From NCBI RefSeq assembly GCF_013456555.2, contig NZ_CP059154.1, positions 2,604,001-2,668,000 of the forward strand: a stretch of DNA of 64,000 bases, given 5' to 3'. This document shows positions 17,389 to 26,880 of this stretch, in pieces. The stretch's first letter is position 1, and each line of letters opens with the position of its first letter. A program made the position numbers and the translations under genes. The DNA comes from Natrinema zhouii. GTDB lineage: Archaea; Halobacteriota; Halobacteria; Halobacteriales; Natrialbaceae. The notes beneath the pieces were generated by a model. That model was not told the DNA's origin. It saw only the letters and a program-made list of their open reading frames with translations, and searched no databases.

Positions 17389-18162
17389 ATGGCACAGTCA
17401 GTCCTGCTCACCGGGGCTGCGGGGCGAGTCGGAGACGCCATCCTCGGCGGCCTCGCGGACGACCACGAGTGGCGGTTGCTGGATCGCGATCCGCCGACGG
17501 ACGACCACCCGGGCGAGTTCGTCGTCGCGGATATCACCGACGGGGACGCCGTCCGCGAGGCGATGGACGGAATCGACGTCGTGGTTCACCTCGCGGGCGA
17601 TCCGCGCCCCGAAGCGCCGTGGGACAGCGTCCTGACCAACAACATCGACGGCACGCAGACGATTTTCGAGGCCGCCGTCGACGCGGGCATCGAGACGGTC
17701 GTCTTCGCCTCGTCGAACCACGCCGTCGGCAACTACGAGACCGACGATCGCACGCCCGACCTGTACCGTGAGCACGACGACTACCTCCTCGACGGCACCG
17801 AACTCCCCCGACCGAGCAACCTCTACGGCGTCTCGAAGGCCGCCGGGGAGACGCTCGGCCGCTACTACCACGACGAACACGACCTCTCGGTCGCCTGCAT
17901 CCGCATCGGCAACCTCACCGAGGGCCACCCGCCGATCGACTACGAGCGCGGGCAGGCGATGTGGCTCTCCTACCGCGACTGTGCGCACCTCTTCGATCGC
18001 TGCATCCGCGCCGACTACGAGTACGAAATCGTCTACGGCATCTCCGACAACGACCGAAAGTACTACTCGCTCGAGCGCGCCCGCGAGGCCCTCGGCTACG
18101 AGCCGCGGGACAACTCCGCGTACTACGACGGCGAGGACCGGGTCGTCGAACCCGACGCCTGA
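17389..18162 (+). CDS. azf: NAD-dependent glucose-6-phosphate dehydrogenase (Azf)
   Basis: 257-residue extended short-chain dehydrogenase. The NAD site is TGAAGRVGDA (8-17) and the catalytic pair is Y146/K150 (YGVSKAAGE), with S108/S109 before it. Long stretches such as HLAGDPRPEAPWDS, FASSNHAVG, YERGQAMWLSYRDC and VYGISDNDRKYYS agree with my recollection of the Haloferax volcanii enzyme. That enzyme oxidises glucose 6-phosphate with NAD in the oxidative pentose phosphate pathway. Uronate dehydrogenases are the nearest alternative. The ATG at 17389 gives MAQSVLLTGAAG. Confidence 0.85.
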   Translation: MAQSVLLTGAAGRVGDAILGGLADDHEWRLLDRDPPTDDHPGEFVVADITDGDAVREAMDGIDVVVHLAGDPRPEAPWDSVLTNNIDGTQTIFEAAVDAGIETVVFASSNHAVGNYETDDRTPDLYREHDDYLLDGTELPRPSNLYGVSKAAGETLGRYYHDEHDLSVACIRIGNLTEGHPPIDYERGQAMWLSYRDCAHLFDRCIRADYEYEIVYGISDNDRKYYSLERAREALGYEPRDNSAYYDGEDRVVEPDA

Positions 18163-18270
18163 TCGCGCTCACCCGCCGCCACTCGATTTTGCTTCGACCG
18201 TCTGGTCCAGAGCCGGCAACCGACTCGGACGAGCCGCGAGCTTTTGCCGCTCGGCGTGGGAACTGACGGC

Positions 18271-19242
18271 ATGGAGTACACCACGCTCGGAAACACGGGA
18301 ATGACGGTCAGCCGCATCTGTCTGGGCTGTATGAGTTTCGGGACGGATCGGGAGTGGATGCTCGAGCCCGAGGAGAGCAAAGAACTCATCGACCGCGCAA
18401 TCGATCTTGGGATCAACTTCTTCGATACCGCGAACGTCTACTCGACGGGCGAGTCCGAGGAGATTCTGGGCGACGCGCTCGAGGGGTACGACCGCGATTC
18501 GCAGGTGGTCGCGACGAAGGTCTTCGGCGAGATGGATCCCGACAATCCGAACGCCAGCGGCCTCTCCCGCAAGGCGATCGAACAGGAACTCGAGGCGAGT
18601 CTTGATCGCCTGGGGATGGACACCATCGACCTCTACCAGACCCACCGGTGGGACTACGACACCCCGATCGAGGAGACGCTCCGCGCCCTCGACGACGCGG
18701 TCCGTCAGGGGAAGGTACGGTATATCGGCACCTCCTCACAGTGGGCCCACCAGTTCGCCGACGCCCTCCATACCAGCGACGCACTGGGCCTCGAGCGGTT
18801 CGCGACGATGCAAAACCACTACAACGTCCTCTACCGCGAGGAGGAACGCGAGATGTTACCCCTCTGTGAGAAGGAAGACGTCGGCGTCATCCCGTGGTCG
18901 CCGCTGGCCCGCGGCGTCGCGACCCGCCCCCACGAGGAGCTCGAATCGACGACGCGCGGGCAGACCGACAAGTACCTCGAGCAGATGTCCTACCTCCAGG
19001 GCGGCGGCGAGGAAATCAACGAACGGATTCAGGAACTCGCCGACGAGAAGGGCGTCTCGATGGCCCAGATCTCGCTCGCATGGTTGCTCCACAAGGACTG
19101 GGTCGACGCCCCCATCGTTGGAACGACCAGCGTCGAGCACCTCGAGGACGCCGTCGAAGCCCTCGAGATCGATCTCTCGGAGTCGGAGATCGCGTCTCTC
19201 GAGGAACCCTACGAGCCGCTGCCGGTGGCGGGTCACGAGTAG
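18271..19242 (+). CDS. Aldo/keto reductase, YajO/potassium-channel-beta-like group
   Basis: 323 residues from the ATG at 18271 (MEYTTLGNTG, the usual start of this family). An upstream in-frame ATG at 18244 adds nine unlikely residues. Tetrad residues lie in NFFDTANVYS (Asp, Tyr), VATKVFGEMD (Lys) and YQTHRWDYD (His). The insert SGLSRKAIEQ and the end PIVGTTSVEHLEDAVEAL are typical of the larger AKR subgroup. NADPH-dependent carbonyl reduction is likely; the substrate is not known. It follows azf by 108 bases on the same strand and could share its transcript. Confidence 0.88.
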   Translation: MEYTTLGNTGMTVSRICLGCMSFGTDREWMLEPEESKELIDRAIDLGINFFDTANVYSTGESEEILGDALEGYDRDSQVVATKVFGEMDPDNPNASGLSRKAIEQELEASLDRLGMDTIDLYQTHRWDYDTPIEETLRALDDAVRQGKVRYIGTSSQWAHQFADALHTSDALGLERFATMQNHYNVLYREEEREMLPLCEKEDVGVIPWSPLARGVATRPHEELESTTRGQTDKYLEQMSYLQGGGEEINERIQELADEKGVSMAQISLAWLLHKDWVDAPIVGTTSVEHLEDAVEALEIDLSESEIASLEEPYEPLPVAGHE

Positions 19243-19267
19243 GCGAAACGCGGCGTCGGGACGGGCA

Positions 19268-19612
19268 TCAGTTCGCACGCCAGAGCGCGTAGACGTAGCA
19301 CCCGACGCCGAGAAAGACGAACAGCGACGACAGCAGGTCGATGGTGGCCATCCTCGTGAGGACGGCAGCGAACGTGAGAACGCCGCCCGCGACGAGACAG
19401 CCCGCGGCCGCCGCCAGCGCCGAGCGCGGGTCCGTAGCCTGTTCGTACAGCATCGCCCCGACGGTGATCGCGATGACGCCGAATCCGAGCTCCGCGACGG
19501 TGGCCGCCAGCGGATCGTTCGCGATCGTCGCGTAGGCCAATACGACGAAGTAGCCGAGGATCAGGGCGACGATCGCTCGAGACCGTCCCATCGACCGCGG
19601 GGTCGCGTTCAT
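19268..19612 (-). CDS. Small four-helix membrane protein
   Basis: 114 residues with four hydrophobic segments (about 12-30, 36-53, 65-84, 92-110) and short polar turns. No conserved charged residues inside the membrane and no known motif. The ATG at 19612 is followed by a short basic start (MNATPRSMGRSRA), which suggests a cytoplasmic N-terminus. It lies 25 bases downstream of the CPBP protease gene on the same strand, so it may be the last gene of the lonB-CPBP transcript. Function unknown. Confidence 0.65.
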   Translation of the reverse strand: MNATPRSMGRSRAIVALILGYFVVLAYATIANDPLAATVAELGFGVIAITVGAMLYEQATDPRSALAAAAGCLVAGGVLTFAAVLTRMATIDLLSSLFVFLGVGCYVYALWRAN

Positions 19613-19637
19613 GGATCACCCAACTGGCCCCCACTCC

Positions 19638-20792
19638 TTAGCCTTCGAGGGTCTCGGCCCACTCGAGGTCGAATCCCTCGTGGACGACGAACTCGAGGGC
19701 GTTGATCAGGTAGTGAGCGACGACGACGACCAGCAGGCTCCCGGTGGCGATGTAGACGGTCGCGAGCACGAGTCCGAGGAGGCCGGTGACGACGACCCCG
19801 ACGGAGCCCTGCATGCCGTGGCCGAGCGCGAACGCGATCGAGGAGCCGATCGCGAGCAGCCACGGCGAGAGACCGAAGCCGGCGGCGGGGACGCCGATCA
19901 GCGCTGCCCGAAAGAGGAACTCCTCGAAGAAGGCGATGATCGGCAGCACGCCCAGCAGGAGGACGAGCCACCCGCTGATCGAGTCGGGCGAGAGCAGTTC
20001 GCGAAGCGCCTCGTCGTGGTCGAACCCGAACTTCGTCGCGGCCGCTGCAGCGAGTTCGTTCGCGAGATACAGGCCGACCCCGGCGGCCGTTCCCAGGAGT
20101 AGCCCCGTCTCGAGATACCCGAGAGAGAACTCGATGCCCAGCGCCGACGCGGGGATCGCCGTGTAGAGCGCTGCACCGAGCAAGACGAGCGCGAACAGCC
20201 CCTGTGAGAAGGCCACGTTCGCGAGGATCATTCCGGTCGACAGCGAGCCCGGCTCGATGCCGCGCTCGGTCGGCCGTCGCCGATCGGCGCGCTCGCGATC
20301 GGCCTCGATGGCCGCGTCGTGCGTTTCGATGGATGCGTCGTGTGATTCGCTTGAGGCCGTGGGGTGAACTCCCCTCCTGTCATCGTCGGAAGCACCTGTC
20401 GTGCCCGCGTTCCGCTCCGAATCGGGGTTCAGCGGATCGTCAGCCGCCCCTGTTTCTCGGATCGAATCCCGATCCGTCGGCGCGGCCGTGTTGCCGTCCG
20501 AATCGGGTGTTGCCTCGTCGGTATGCGGGCTCGAGTCGGGCGTCTGATCGGCGGGGTTGGATGGCTGGTCGGCGAAGCCGGCTGTCTGCTCGGTGGAGTC
20601 AGATGTCTCTCCGGTGGAGTCGATGGGCTGGTCAGTAGAATCGGAGTCGAACAGACCGTCAACCGGTTCTCCGTCACCGTCGCTGGAATCGGTTTCGCCG
20701 TCGGTAAACGCGGACTGTGTGAGATGCGAAAGAACGAGCAGCAATACGAGGACGACGCCCGTAATGCCGACGAACGTCGCCCACTGCGGCAT
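19638..20792 (-). CDS. CPBP-family intramembrane metalloprotease with long acidic linker
   Basis: 384 residues. One N-terminal membrane segment (8-22) is followed by about 150 residues of Asp/Ser/Thr/Pro-rich disordered linker (30-180). A multi-spanning CPBP (Abi/CaaX-type) domain follows, with motifs E290-E291-x3-R295 (EEFLFR) and H325 (FALGHGMQG). These form the metal site of prenyl-protein-endoprotease relatives. Its ATG follows the lonB stop with no gap (TAA-ATG), so translation is coupled. I recall that haloarchaeal lon genes are often followed by such a gene. A role in membrane protein or pigment regulation together with LonB is inferred. Confidence 0.85.
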   Translation of the reverse strand: MPQWATFVGITGVVLVLLLVLSHLTQSAFTDGETDSSDGDGEPVDGLFDSDSTDQPIDSTGETSDSTEQTAGFADQPSNPADQTPDSSPHTDEATPDSDGNTAAPTDRDSIRETGAADDPLNPDSERNAGTTGASDDDRRGVHPTASSESHDASIETHDAAIEADRERADRRRPTERGIEPGSLSTGMILANVAFSQGLFALVLLGAALYTAIPASALGIEFSLGYLETGLLLGTAAGVGLYLANELAAAAATKFGFDHDEALRELLSPDSISGWLVLLLGVLPIIAFFEEFLFRAALIGVPAAGFGLSPWLLAIGSSIAFALGHGMQGSVGVVVTGLLGLVLATVYIATGSLLVVVVAHYLINALEFVVHEGFDLEWAETLEG

Positions 20793-22943
20793 TTACTGTG
20801 GGCTCGGATTCGAGCCGCCGGCGGAGCCGACGGTGCCCTGATCGAACGCCGTGCCGGTGATCGACTTGAGGCGGTCGACTAGCGAGTCCTTCTTCGGTTC
20901 GCCCATGAGGGCGACGTCCAGGACTTCGCTGATATTCGAGCAGGGGATGATCTCGACCATCTCCTCGTACTCGTCTTCGATCATCACGTCCTGCTTGTTC
21001 GCTTCGGGGATGATGATCCTGGTGCAGCCGGCCTTCGCGGCGGCTTCGATCTTGTGGGTGACCCCGCCGACCGGGAGCACGTCGCCGCGCACGGAGAGCG
21101 AGCCGGTCATCGCGACCGACTGATCGACCGGGATGTTCTCCAGCGCGCTGATGACGGCAGTCGCCACCGTGATAGAGGCGGAGTCGCCGTCGACGCCTCC
21201 CTCGCCGGCCTGGACGAACTGGATGTGGATGTCCTTCTCCGAGAGATCGACGTCGGAGAACTTCTTGATGATCGCGGAGACGTTCTGGACCGACTCCTCG
21301 GCCATCTCCTTGAGCTGGCCGGTGGCGATCACCTTCCCGCCGCCCTGTGCGGGCGCGATTTCGGCCATGACGGGGAGCATGATACCGGAGTCCTCGCCCA
21401 TGACGGCGAGGCCGTTGACGCGGCCCTCGACGCCGCCGTCGTTGACCTGCAGCTCGTAGTCCTTGCGGCGCTCGATGTAGTCGTCGGCGAGCTGTTGCTC
21501 GATCGAGCGCGAGCGCGCCTTGGCCTGCAAGACGTCGTCGCGGGTGGTGAACTCGCGATCCTCGGCGCGGGCAATGTCGCCCGCGACGCGGACCAGTCCA
21601 CCGAGGCTGCGGAACAGCAGCGTCAGGTGGTTCTTTCGACCGGAGCGGCGTTTCGCCTCAAGGATGACTTCCTCGACGGCGTCGTCGGTGAAGTGGGGGA
21701 GACGGCCGTCGCGTTCGACCTCCTGGGCGATGAAGCGCGCGTACTTGCGCCGCATCTCGGGGGTGTCCTCGATGGTGTCGTCCATGTAGACCTCGTAGCC
21801 GTACCCCTTGATCCGGTTGCGGAGCGCGGGGTGCATGTTCTCCATGGCGTCGAGGTTACCCGCAGCGACCATGATGAAGTCACAGGGGACGGGCTCGGTC
21901 TGGACCATCGCGCCCGAGGAGCGCTCGGACTGGCCCGTAATGGAGAACTCGCCCTCCTGAATGGCCGTCATCAGCTTCTGCTGGGTGCGGATGTCGAGCG
22001 TGTTGATCTCGTCGACGAACAGCACGCCCTTGTTCGACTTGTGGATCGAGCCGGGTTCGACGCGGTCGTGGCTCGGCGTCTCCATGCCACCGGATTGGAA
22101 CGGGTCGTGGCGGACGTCGCCCAGCAGTGCGCCGGCGTGGGCACCGGTCGCGTCCTCGAAGGGGGCGACGCGCTGATCGCCGTTGTTGACGATCATGTTC
22201 GGCACCATCGCGTCGCTGCCACGGGAGGTGTAGCGGAAGATCAGCCAGATGATTCCCGCCGCGAGAATCCCAAGCAGGAGCGAGGCCCCCGACAGAAGCG
22301 TGTAGCCGAGGACGACCGCGATGATGATCCACATCAGGATCGAGCGCATCTGGTTGCGCTTGCGGGCTTCCTCCTTGTGGGCGTCGATGATCTGGTCGCC
22401 CTTGCCTGCGGGGACGGTTCGGACCTTCGGTTCGTTCCCGTCGTCCGGGTTGTGGTAGACTAAGACGTCCTGCAGGTCCTCCTGTGGAAGCAGTTGGCTC
22501 ATCGCCTTCGCCAGCATCGACTTCCCGGTTCCCGGTGAGCCGATCATCATAACGTGCCGGCGTTGCTTCGCCGCTTTGATAATTATGTCTCGTGCTTCGT
22601 CCTGACCGATGACCTGATCGACGAGTCGATCGGGGACTTCGATGTCCTCCGTCGAGTCGATCTTGAGGCCGCCGAGAAGATCGTCATCCGCGATATCCTC
22701 GTCGACCTCGACGCCGGGATCGACCTCGACCGTACTCCCGAGGTCGTCGACGGTTTCGATGTCGTCGTCCTCCTCCTCGTCGGACGCCGGCTCGAACTCG
22801 TCGATCGTATCGTCGACGTCGTTGCCACGGTCACCGTCCTCCTCGAGCGGCGACCGGTCTCCCTGACGCTCGCGCTGCTCCTCGTCGGGAGCAGCGTCGG
22901 GGGCGTCTTCGGGAGGGTCGTCAACGTTCGTATCGTTACTCAT
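20793..22943 (-). CDS. lonB: Membrane-bound ATP-dependent protease LonB
   Basis: 716 residues. A very acidic N-terminus (1-100) is followed by Walker A GSPGTGKS (135-142). Two membrane helices inserted in the AAA+ domain (about 203-237) mark archaeal LonB. Next come Walker B (GVLFVDEIN) and the C-terminal protease domain with catalytic Ser in [12 protein letters not shown] and Lys in [10 protein letters not shown]. It degrades unstable and membrane proteins and is essential in some haloarchaea. The ATG at 22943 (MSNDTNVDD) was chosen; the frame continues upstream to 23057, but that part is basic and Cys-rich, unlike the gene. Confidence 0.95.
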   Translation of the reverse strand: MSNDTNVDDPPEDAPDAAPDEEQRERQGDRSPLEEDGDRGNDVDDTIDEFEPASDEEEDDDIETVDDLGSTVEVDPGVEVDEDIADDDLLGGLKIDSTEDIEVPDRLVDQVIGQDEARDIIIKAAKQRRHVMMIGSPGTGKSMLAKAMSQLLPQEDLQDVLVYHNPDDGNEPKVRTVPAGKGDQIIDAHKEEARKRNQMRSILMWIIIAVVLGYTLLSGASLLLGILAAGIIWLIFRYTSRGSDAMVPNMIVNNGDQRVAPFEDATGAHAGALLGDVRHDPFQSGGMETPSHDRVEPGSIHKSNKGVLFVDEINTLDIRTQQKLMTAIQEGEFSITGQSERSSGAMVQTEPVPCDFIMVAAGNLDAMENMHPALRNRIKGYGYEVYMDDTIEDTPEMRRKYARFIAQEVERDGRLPHFTDDAVEEVILEAKRRSGRKNHLTLLFRSLGGLVRVAGDIARAEDREFTTRDDVLQAKARSRSIEQQLADDYIERRKDYELQVNDGGVEGRVNGLAVMGEDSGIMLPVMAEIAPAQGGGKVIATGQLKEMAEESVQNVSAIIKKFSDVDLSEKDIHIQFVQAGEGGVDGDSASITVATAVISALENIPVDQSVAMTGSLSVRGDVLPVGGVTHKIEAAAKAGCTRIIIPEANKQDVMIEDEYEEMVEIIPCSNISEVLDVALMGEPKKDSLVDRLKSITGTAFDQGTVGSAGGSNPSPQ

Positions 22944-23245
22944 AGAACTCTGTTCGGTACCTGAGTCGAAGGGATTGCGACTGATATACTTTCTCCATGC
23001 GGTGGATGGTGTCAGTTGCGGATACGGGCAGGCACAGCGCTCGAGAGCGGGGATCAACCGATTACTATCAATTTTTTAATACAGGCTTACTTCGATAGGA
23101 ATATATAAATCTGGGACTTACAAATGACGGTGACTGACAGGGGAGACGGAACGTGGTGTCGGTCGCGCAACCGATTGACGCCACGGCAGGGCGATTTGCG
23201 GGGAAACTCGCCACGCTTAAGCGTTCCGCACGAGCAGTATCCGAC
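22944..23245. other. Divergent promoter region lonB / nadM
   Basis: 302 bases. A TATA box for lonB is at 22983-22992. A second strong TATA-like run (AATATATAAA, about 23098-23108) points toward nadM and would give a leader of roughly 115 bases. CGCTTAAGCG (about 23213-23222) is a palindrome 24-33 bases before the nadM ATG and could be its own TATA element. An Arg-rich 41-codon frame (23124-23249) overlaps the nadM start and is discussed as a finding. Confidence 0.45.
22983..22992 (-). promoter_or_regulatory. TATA box of lonB
   Basis: On the minus strand AAAGTATATC lies 40-49 bases before the lonB ATG. This predicts a short leader of roughly 15-20 bases. Confidence 0.5.
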
Positions 23246-23764
23246 ATGACCCGGGGGTTCTATATCGGCCGTTTTCAGCCGTTCCACAACGGCCACCGGA
23301 GCATGGTCGAGCAGATCGCAGAAGACGTCGACGAACTCGTCCTCGGGATCGGGAGCGCCGACGACTCCCACACGGTTCACAACCCGTTTACCGCGGGCGA
23401 GCGGATCATGATGATCACGAAGTCGCTCGTCGACTCCGATCTCGTGACCTACGCCGTTCCGATCGAGGATCTGGAACGAAATTCGGTGTGGGTGAGCCAC
23501 GTCCAGAGCATGAGTCCCGACTTCGACGTCGCCTACTCGAACAACCCGCTCGTTATCCAGCTGTTTCGGGAGGCCGGCATCGAGATCCGTCAGTCGCCGA
23601 TGTTCAATCGAGAGGTACTCGAGGGATCGGAGGTCCGCGAACGGATGATAACGGGCGGCGACTGGGAGTCGCTCGTTCCCGAAGCGGTCGTGCAGGTCGT
23701 CGACGAGATGGACGGCATCGAGCGCATCCAGATGGTCAGCGACTCCGACTCGAACGGCGACTGA
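23246..23764 (+). CDS. nadM: Nicotinamide-nucleotide adenylyltransferase, archaeal NadM
   Basis: 172 residues, the usual length of the archaeal enzyme. The nucleotidyltransferase signature GRFQPFHNGH (8-17) opens the protein, and conserved blocks include GSADDSHTVHNPFTAGERI, VWVSHVQSM and YSNNPLV. It joins NMN and ATP to give NAD, the last step of NAD synthesis. The start at 23246 is the ATG directly before TRGFYIGRFQP. A SAM hydrolase gene follows after 28 bases on the same strand and is probably co-transcribed. Confidence 0.92.
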   Translation: MTRGFYIGRFQPFHNGHRSMVEQIAEDVDELVLGIGSADDSHTVHNPFTAGERIMMITKSLVDSDLVTYAVPIEDLERNSVWVSHVQSMSPDFDVAYSNNPLVIQLFREAGIEIRQSPMFNREVLEGSEVRERMITGGDWESLVPEAVVQVVDEMDGIERIQMVSDSDSNGD

Positions 23765-23792
23765 TTTCGGTCGTCGGTTCGTAGCAACGACC

Positions 23793-24632
23793 ATGATCAC
23801 GCTCTCCTCTGACTTCGGCACACCCTACCCCGCGGCGATGAAGGGAGTGATGTTGCAGCGAACGGACGCCAGACTGGTGGACGTCGCCCACGATTTTCCC
23901 CGGCAGGACGTTCGAACGGCGGCCTTCTGGCTTCGGGAGGTGCTCCCCTATTTTCCGCCCGCGACGCACCTCGTGGTCGTCGATCCGGGCGTCGGCACCG
24001 ACCGGAACGCACTGGTCGTCCGCGCCGGCGACCACACGCTCGTGGGACCGGACAACGGCGTCTTGCGCCCTGCCGCGCGGAGACTCGCGGCCGACGAGAC
24101 CGGAGTCGAGACGTATCTGATCGACGAGCGGGAAATCGGTCCCGTCGAACCGACGACGCCGACGGACTCGACGGCCGACTCGAGCGAACACCGATCGCCC
24201 CGGAGTACCACGTTTCACGGACGGGACGTCTTCGCCCCCGCCGCCGCTGCGGTTCACGATGCCGATATCGACTCGCTTGGCTCCCTCGAGTGTCTCGAGC
24301 CGGGAACGGCGGCGGTCGACCTCCAGCTCCCCGCGGCCGAACTCGAGGACGACCGAGCGATCGGCGAAGTGCTGGTGGTCGACGGGTTCGGAAACGCCAT
24401 CACGAACGTTCCGGGAGCGTTTCTCGACGGCCGGGAGCGAGTGATGGCGAACGGCCGGGCCGTCCCGGTCGGGACGACGTTCGCAGCCGTTCCCGTCGGG
24501 GAGCGACTGGCGACCGTCGGCAGCCACGGCTACGTCGAACTCGATGTCAATCAGGGCCGCGGCGACGAGGCCTTCGGCCTTGAGCCGGGCGATCGGGTCG
24601 TTCTCGAACCTGCTCCGGGAGGGGACGACTGA
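23793..24632 (+). CDS. SAM hydrolase (adenosine-forming), former DUF62
   Basis: 279 residues. The family's opening ITLSSDFGT and the blocks MKGVMLQ, VDVAHDFPRQDV, VVDPGVGTDRNAL, GPDNGVL and FHGRDVFAP are present. So is the C-terminal GFGNAITNV-type beta domain. Members cleave S-adenosylmethionine to adenosine and methionine (SAM hydroxide adenosyltransferase). A variable Thr/Ser/Asp insert lies at about 115-140. The gene is directly downstream of nadM. Adenosine recycling next to NAD synthesis is consistent but not proof of shared control. Confidence 0.88.
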   Translation: MITLSSDFGTPYPAAMKGVMLQRTDARLVDVAHDFPRQDVRTAAFWLREVLPYFPPATHLVVVDPGVGTDRNALVVRAGDHTLVGPDNGVLRPAARRLAADETGVETYLIDEREIGPVEPTTPTDSTADSSEHRSPRSTTFHGRDVFAPAAAAVHDADIDSLGSLECLEPGTAAVDLQLPAAELEDDRAIGEVLVVDGFGNAITNVPGAFLDGRERVMANGRAVPVGTTFAAVPVGERLATVGSHGYVELDVNQGRGDEAFGLEPGDRVVLEPAPGGDD

Positions 24633-24659
24633 CGGAACCGTAACCACTCGAGGTGCCTG

Positions 24660-25031
24660 TCAGTCGGCTGCCGGCGTGACGCGCTTCCGTGTCGGGTCGA
24701 TGACGAGCTCCCCGTCCGAACGCACGGTCACGGAACACTGCGAGAACGGAAAGGAGACCGAGCCGTCGCCGACGCGGGGCTCGTCGCCCTGCCAGTGGAT
24801 GAACAGCGCGTTCAACGCGTCCGGCTCGACGCACTCCGAGAGCGCCTCGAGGTCGTCCGGTTCGACGCCGAGGACCGACGAGACGGTCATGAGCAGGGCC
24901 GTGCTCACCGGCTCGTATGCGCCGACCTCACACCACGTGTGATAGGTCCCTCGGTCATCGTCGTAGTAGACCGTCCGGTCGCTCGCCGTCCCGATCGGCG
25001 TCAAGCTCTCTCGCGGGGTTGTTCCGGACAT
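24660..25031 (-). CDS. HalOD1 output-domain protein
   Basis: 123 residues. The middle matches the haloarchaeal HalOD1 output domain: YEPVSTALLMTVSSVLGVEP, then LEALSECVEPDALNALF and a beta-rich end (SVSFPFSQCSVTVRSDGELV). In larger proteins HalOD1 follows sensor or receiver domains. Here it stands alone, so it may act as a partner of a separate sensor. It converges with the SAM hydrolase gene and is 117 bases downstream of the thermosome gene. Biochemical activity is unknown. Confidence 0.8.
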   Translation of the reverse strand: MSGTTPRESLTPIGTASDRTVYYDDDRGTYHTWCEVGAYEPVSTALLMTVSSVLGVEPDDLEALSECVEPDALNALFIHWQGDEPRVGDGSVSFPFSQCSVTVRSDGELVIDPTRKRVTPAAD

Positions 25032-25148
25032 ACTAGCTCCAGCTCACACATGTTAACACTTAACATTGATGGCCGATAGTTATAGCCAGCACTCGAGCAA
25101 CGGCGACGCCAAAAAAGCGAACGGAAATGGCTGTCGCGAACAGCGACG

Positions 25149-26726
25149 TTATTCGGCGGCGATGACGTCGTCGATACGGGCGATCATCGTGGCGGCCTCG
25201 GTCGCGCTCTCGACGGCCTCGCGCTTGACGTCGGCGGGGTCGACGACGCCGTACTCGAAGGGATCGTCGATCGTGACCTCGTCGCCCTTGGTGATCAGGC
25301 CGGCCCGACCCTCGGACTCGTGGGCGGCACGAAGGTCCACGAGGACGTCGATGGGGTCGCGGCCGGTGTTGGCTGCGAGCGTTCGGGGGACGATGTCGAC
25401 CGCGTCGGCGAAGGCCGTCACGGCGAGTTGCTTGCGCCCCTCGATACCGGCGGCTTCCTCGCGGATCTTGTCCGCGATCGCGATCTCGGTTGCACCGGCT
25501 CCGGGAACGACCTCGCCGGACTCCAGCGCCGTCGCGACGACGTCGAGCGCGTCACCGATGGCGCGCTCGAGTTCGTCGACGATGTGTTCGGTGCCGCCGC
25601 GGACGAAGACGGTGACCGTCTCCGCGGCCGCGCCGCCCTCGACGAACGCGAGATCGTCATCGCCGAAGGTCTGGGTGTGGATGCGGTCGGCCGAGCCGAA
25701 GTCGGCTTCCTCGAGGTCCTCGAGATCGCCGATGCGGCGTGCGCCGGTCGCGGAGGCGACCTGTCGGGCGTCGCTGTCGCCGAGGCCCTCGAAGACGAGG
25801 ATGCCCTCGTTGGCGAGCGAGTTGGCGACGCGGTCGTTAACATCCTCGGTGGTGAAGACGACGTCCGCCCCGCTCTCGGCGACGGTCTGTGCGTAGCCCT
25901 CGAGTTCGCCTTCCTCGGCGTCGATGGCGGCGTTGAGCTGGTCGATCGAGTCGATGGCGTACTCCGCGTCGACGTCGCCCGTGCGGACACCGAGTTCGAC
26001 ATCCAGAATCGCGATCGACGCGTCCTCGACCTCGCTCGGCATCCCGTCGTGGACGGGGTCCTCGTCGACGATGATGCCGGGGACGAGTTCGGTCGCGTTC
26101 GAGGAGGCACCGACCTGCGTGTGGACGGTGATGTTGTCGCGTGCGACGCCCTCGTCGGTGTCCACGTGACGGATCGCCTCGACGACCGTCTCGGCCAGCG
26201 ATTCGGCCGTGAGTCCGCCGGTTCCCTTGCCGGTCATGCTCGACTCGGCGACCTGCCGGAGGATTTCGTCGTCGACGTCGGCCTCGTTGACCTGCTCGGC
26301 GATCGCCTCGAGGGCGATCTCGCTGGCTTCGTGGTAGCCCTCGACGATCGTCGTCGCGTGGACGTCCTGCTCGATGAGGTCCTCGGCCTCGCCCAGTAGG
26401 TTGCCGGCGAGCACGGCTGCCGTCGTCGTCCCGTCACCGACTTCCTCCTCCTGGGAGTCGGCGACTTCGACGATCATCTGTGCCGCGGGGTGCTCGATGT
26501 CCATCTCGTTAAGGATGGTCGCACCGTCGTTGGTGATGACGACGTCCCCGCCGGAGTCGACGAGCATCTTGTCCATGCCGCGGGGTCCGAGCGTCGTGCG
26601 TACCGACTCGGCCACGGCCTTGCCGGCCATGATGTTGGACGACTGGGCGTCCCGACCCTGCGTTCGCTGACTATCCTCGCTCATAATGAACATGGGCTGC
26701 CCACCCATGCGTCGCTGTTGTGCCAT
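25149..26726 (-). CDS. thsC: Thermosome (group II chaperonin) subunit, Cct3-like
   Basis: 525 residues. ATP-site motifs are present: [41 protein letters not shown] and VVPGAGATE. The protein folds substrates inside a double-ring complex. It lacks the Gly-Gly-Met-rich C-terminal tail of the major haloarchaeal subunits and ends [12 protein letters not shown]. Length and end fit the third, non-essential subunit (Cct3/ThsC) of Haloferax volcanii. The assignment to Cct3 rather than Cct1/2 is inference. A TATA box lies 35-44 bases upstream. Confidence 0.92.
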   Translation of the reverse strand: MAQQRRMGGQPMFIMSEDSQRTQGRDAQSSNIMAGKAVAESVRTTLGPRGMDKMLVDSGGDVVITNDGATILNEMDIEHPAAQMIVEVADSQEEEVGDGTTTAAVLAGNLLGEAEDLIEQDVHATTIVEGYHEASEIALEAIAEQVNEADVDDEILRQVAESSMTGKGTGGLTAESLAETVVEAIRHVDTDEGVARDNITVHTQVGASSNATELVPGIIVDEDPVHDGMPSEVEDASIAILDVELGVRTGDVDAEYAIDSIDQLNAAIDAEEGELEGYAQTVAESGADVVFTTEDVNDRVANSLANEGILVFEGLGDSDARQVASATGARRIGDLEDLEEADFGSADRIHTQTFGDDDLAFVEGGAAAETVTVFVRGGTEHIVDELERAIGDALDVVATALESGEVVPGAGATEIAIADKIREEAAGIEGRKQLAVTAFADAVDIVPRTLAANTGRDPIDVLVDLRAAHESEGRAGLITKGDEVTIDDPFEYGVVDPADVKREAVESATEAATMIARIDDVIAAE

Positions 26727-26760
26727 CGTTGATCCTCACTAACCATGTCGTCAGCACTTC

Positions 26761-26770
26761 TATATAATTC
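26761..26770 (-). promoter_or_regulatory. TATA box of the thermosome gene
   Basis: GAATTATATA on the minus strand, 35-44 bases before the ATG at 26726, in an otherwise GC-rich intergenic region. Chaperonin promoters in haloarchaea are heat-inducible; the sequence alone does not show this. Confidence 0.55.
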
Positions 26771-26880
26771 TTTCCCTCCTACCGCCGCTCCGTCTGGCGA
26801 TTGCGCGTGTGAACCGTCGACAGGCCAGTAGCGCCGAGAGCCGGTAGGGAAATATGGGTCGCCTCGGAACACTTGCCTGA

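Noticed and set aside
21054..22463. Long plus-strand open frame (469 codons) opposite lonB
   Set aside because: Antisense shadow of a clear lonB gene; no motifs and no plausible promoter.
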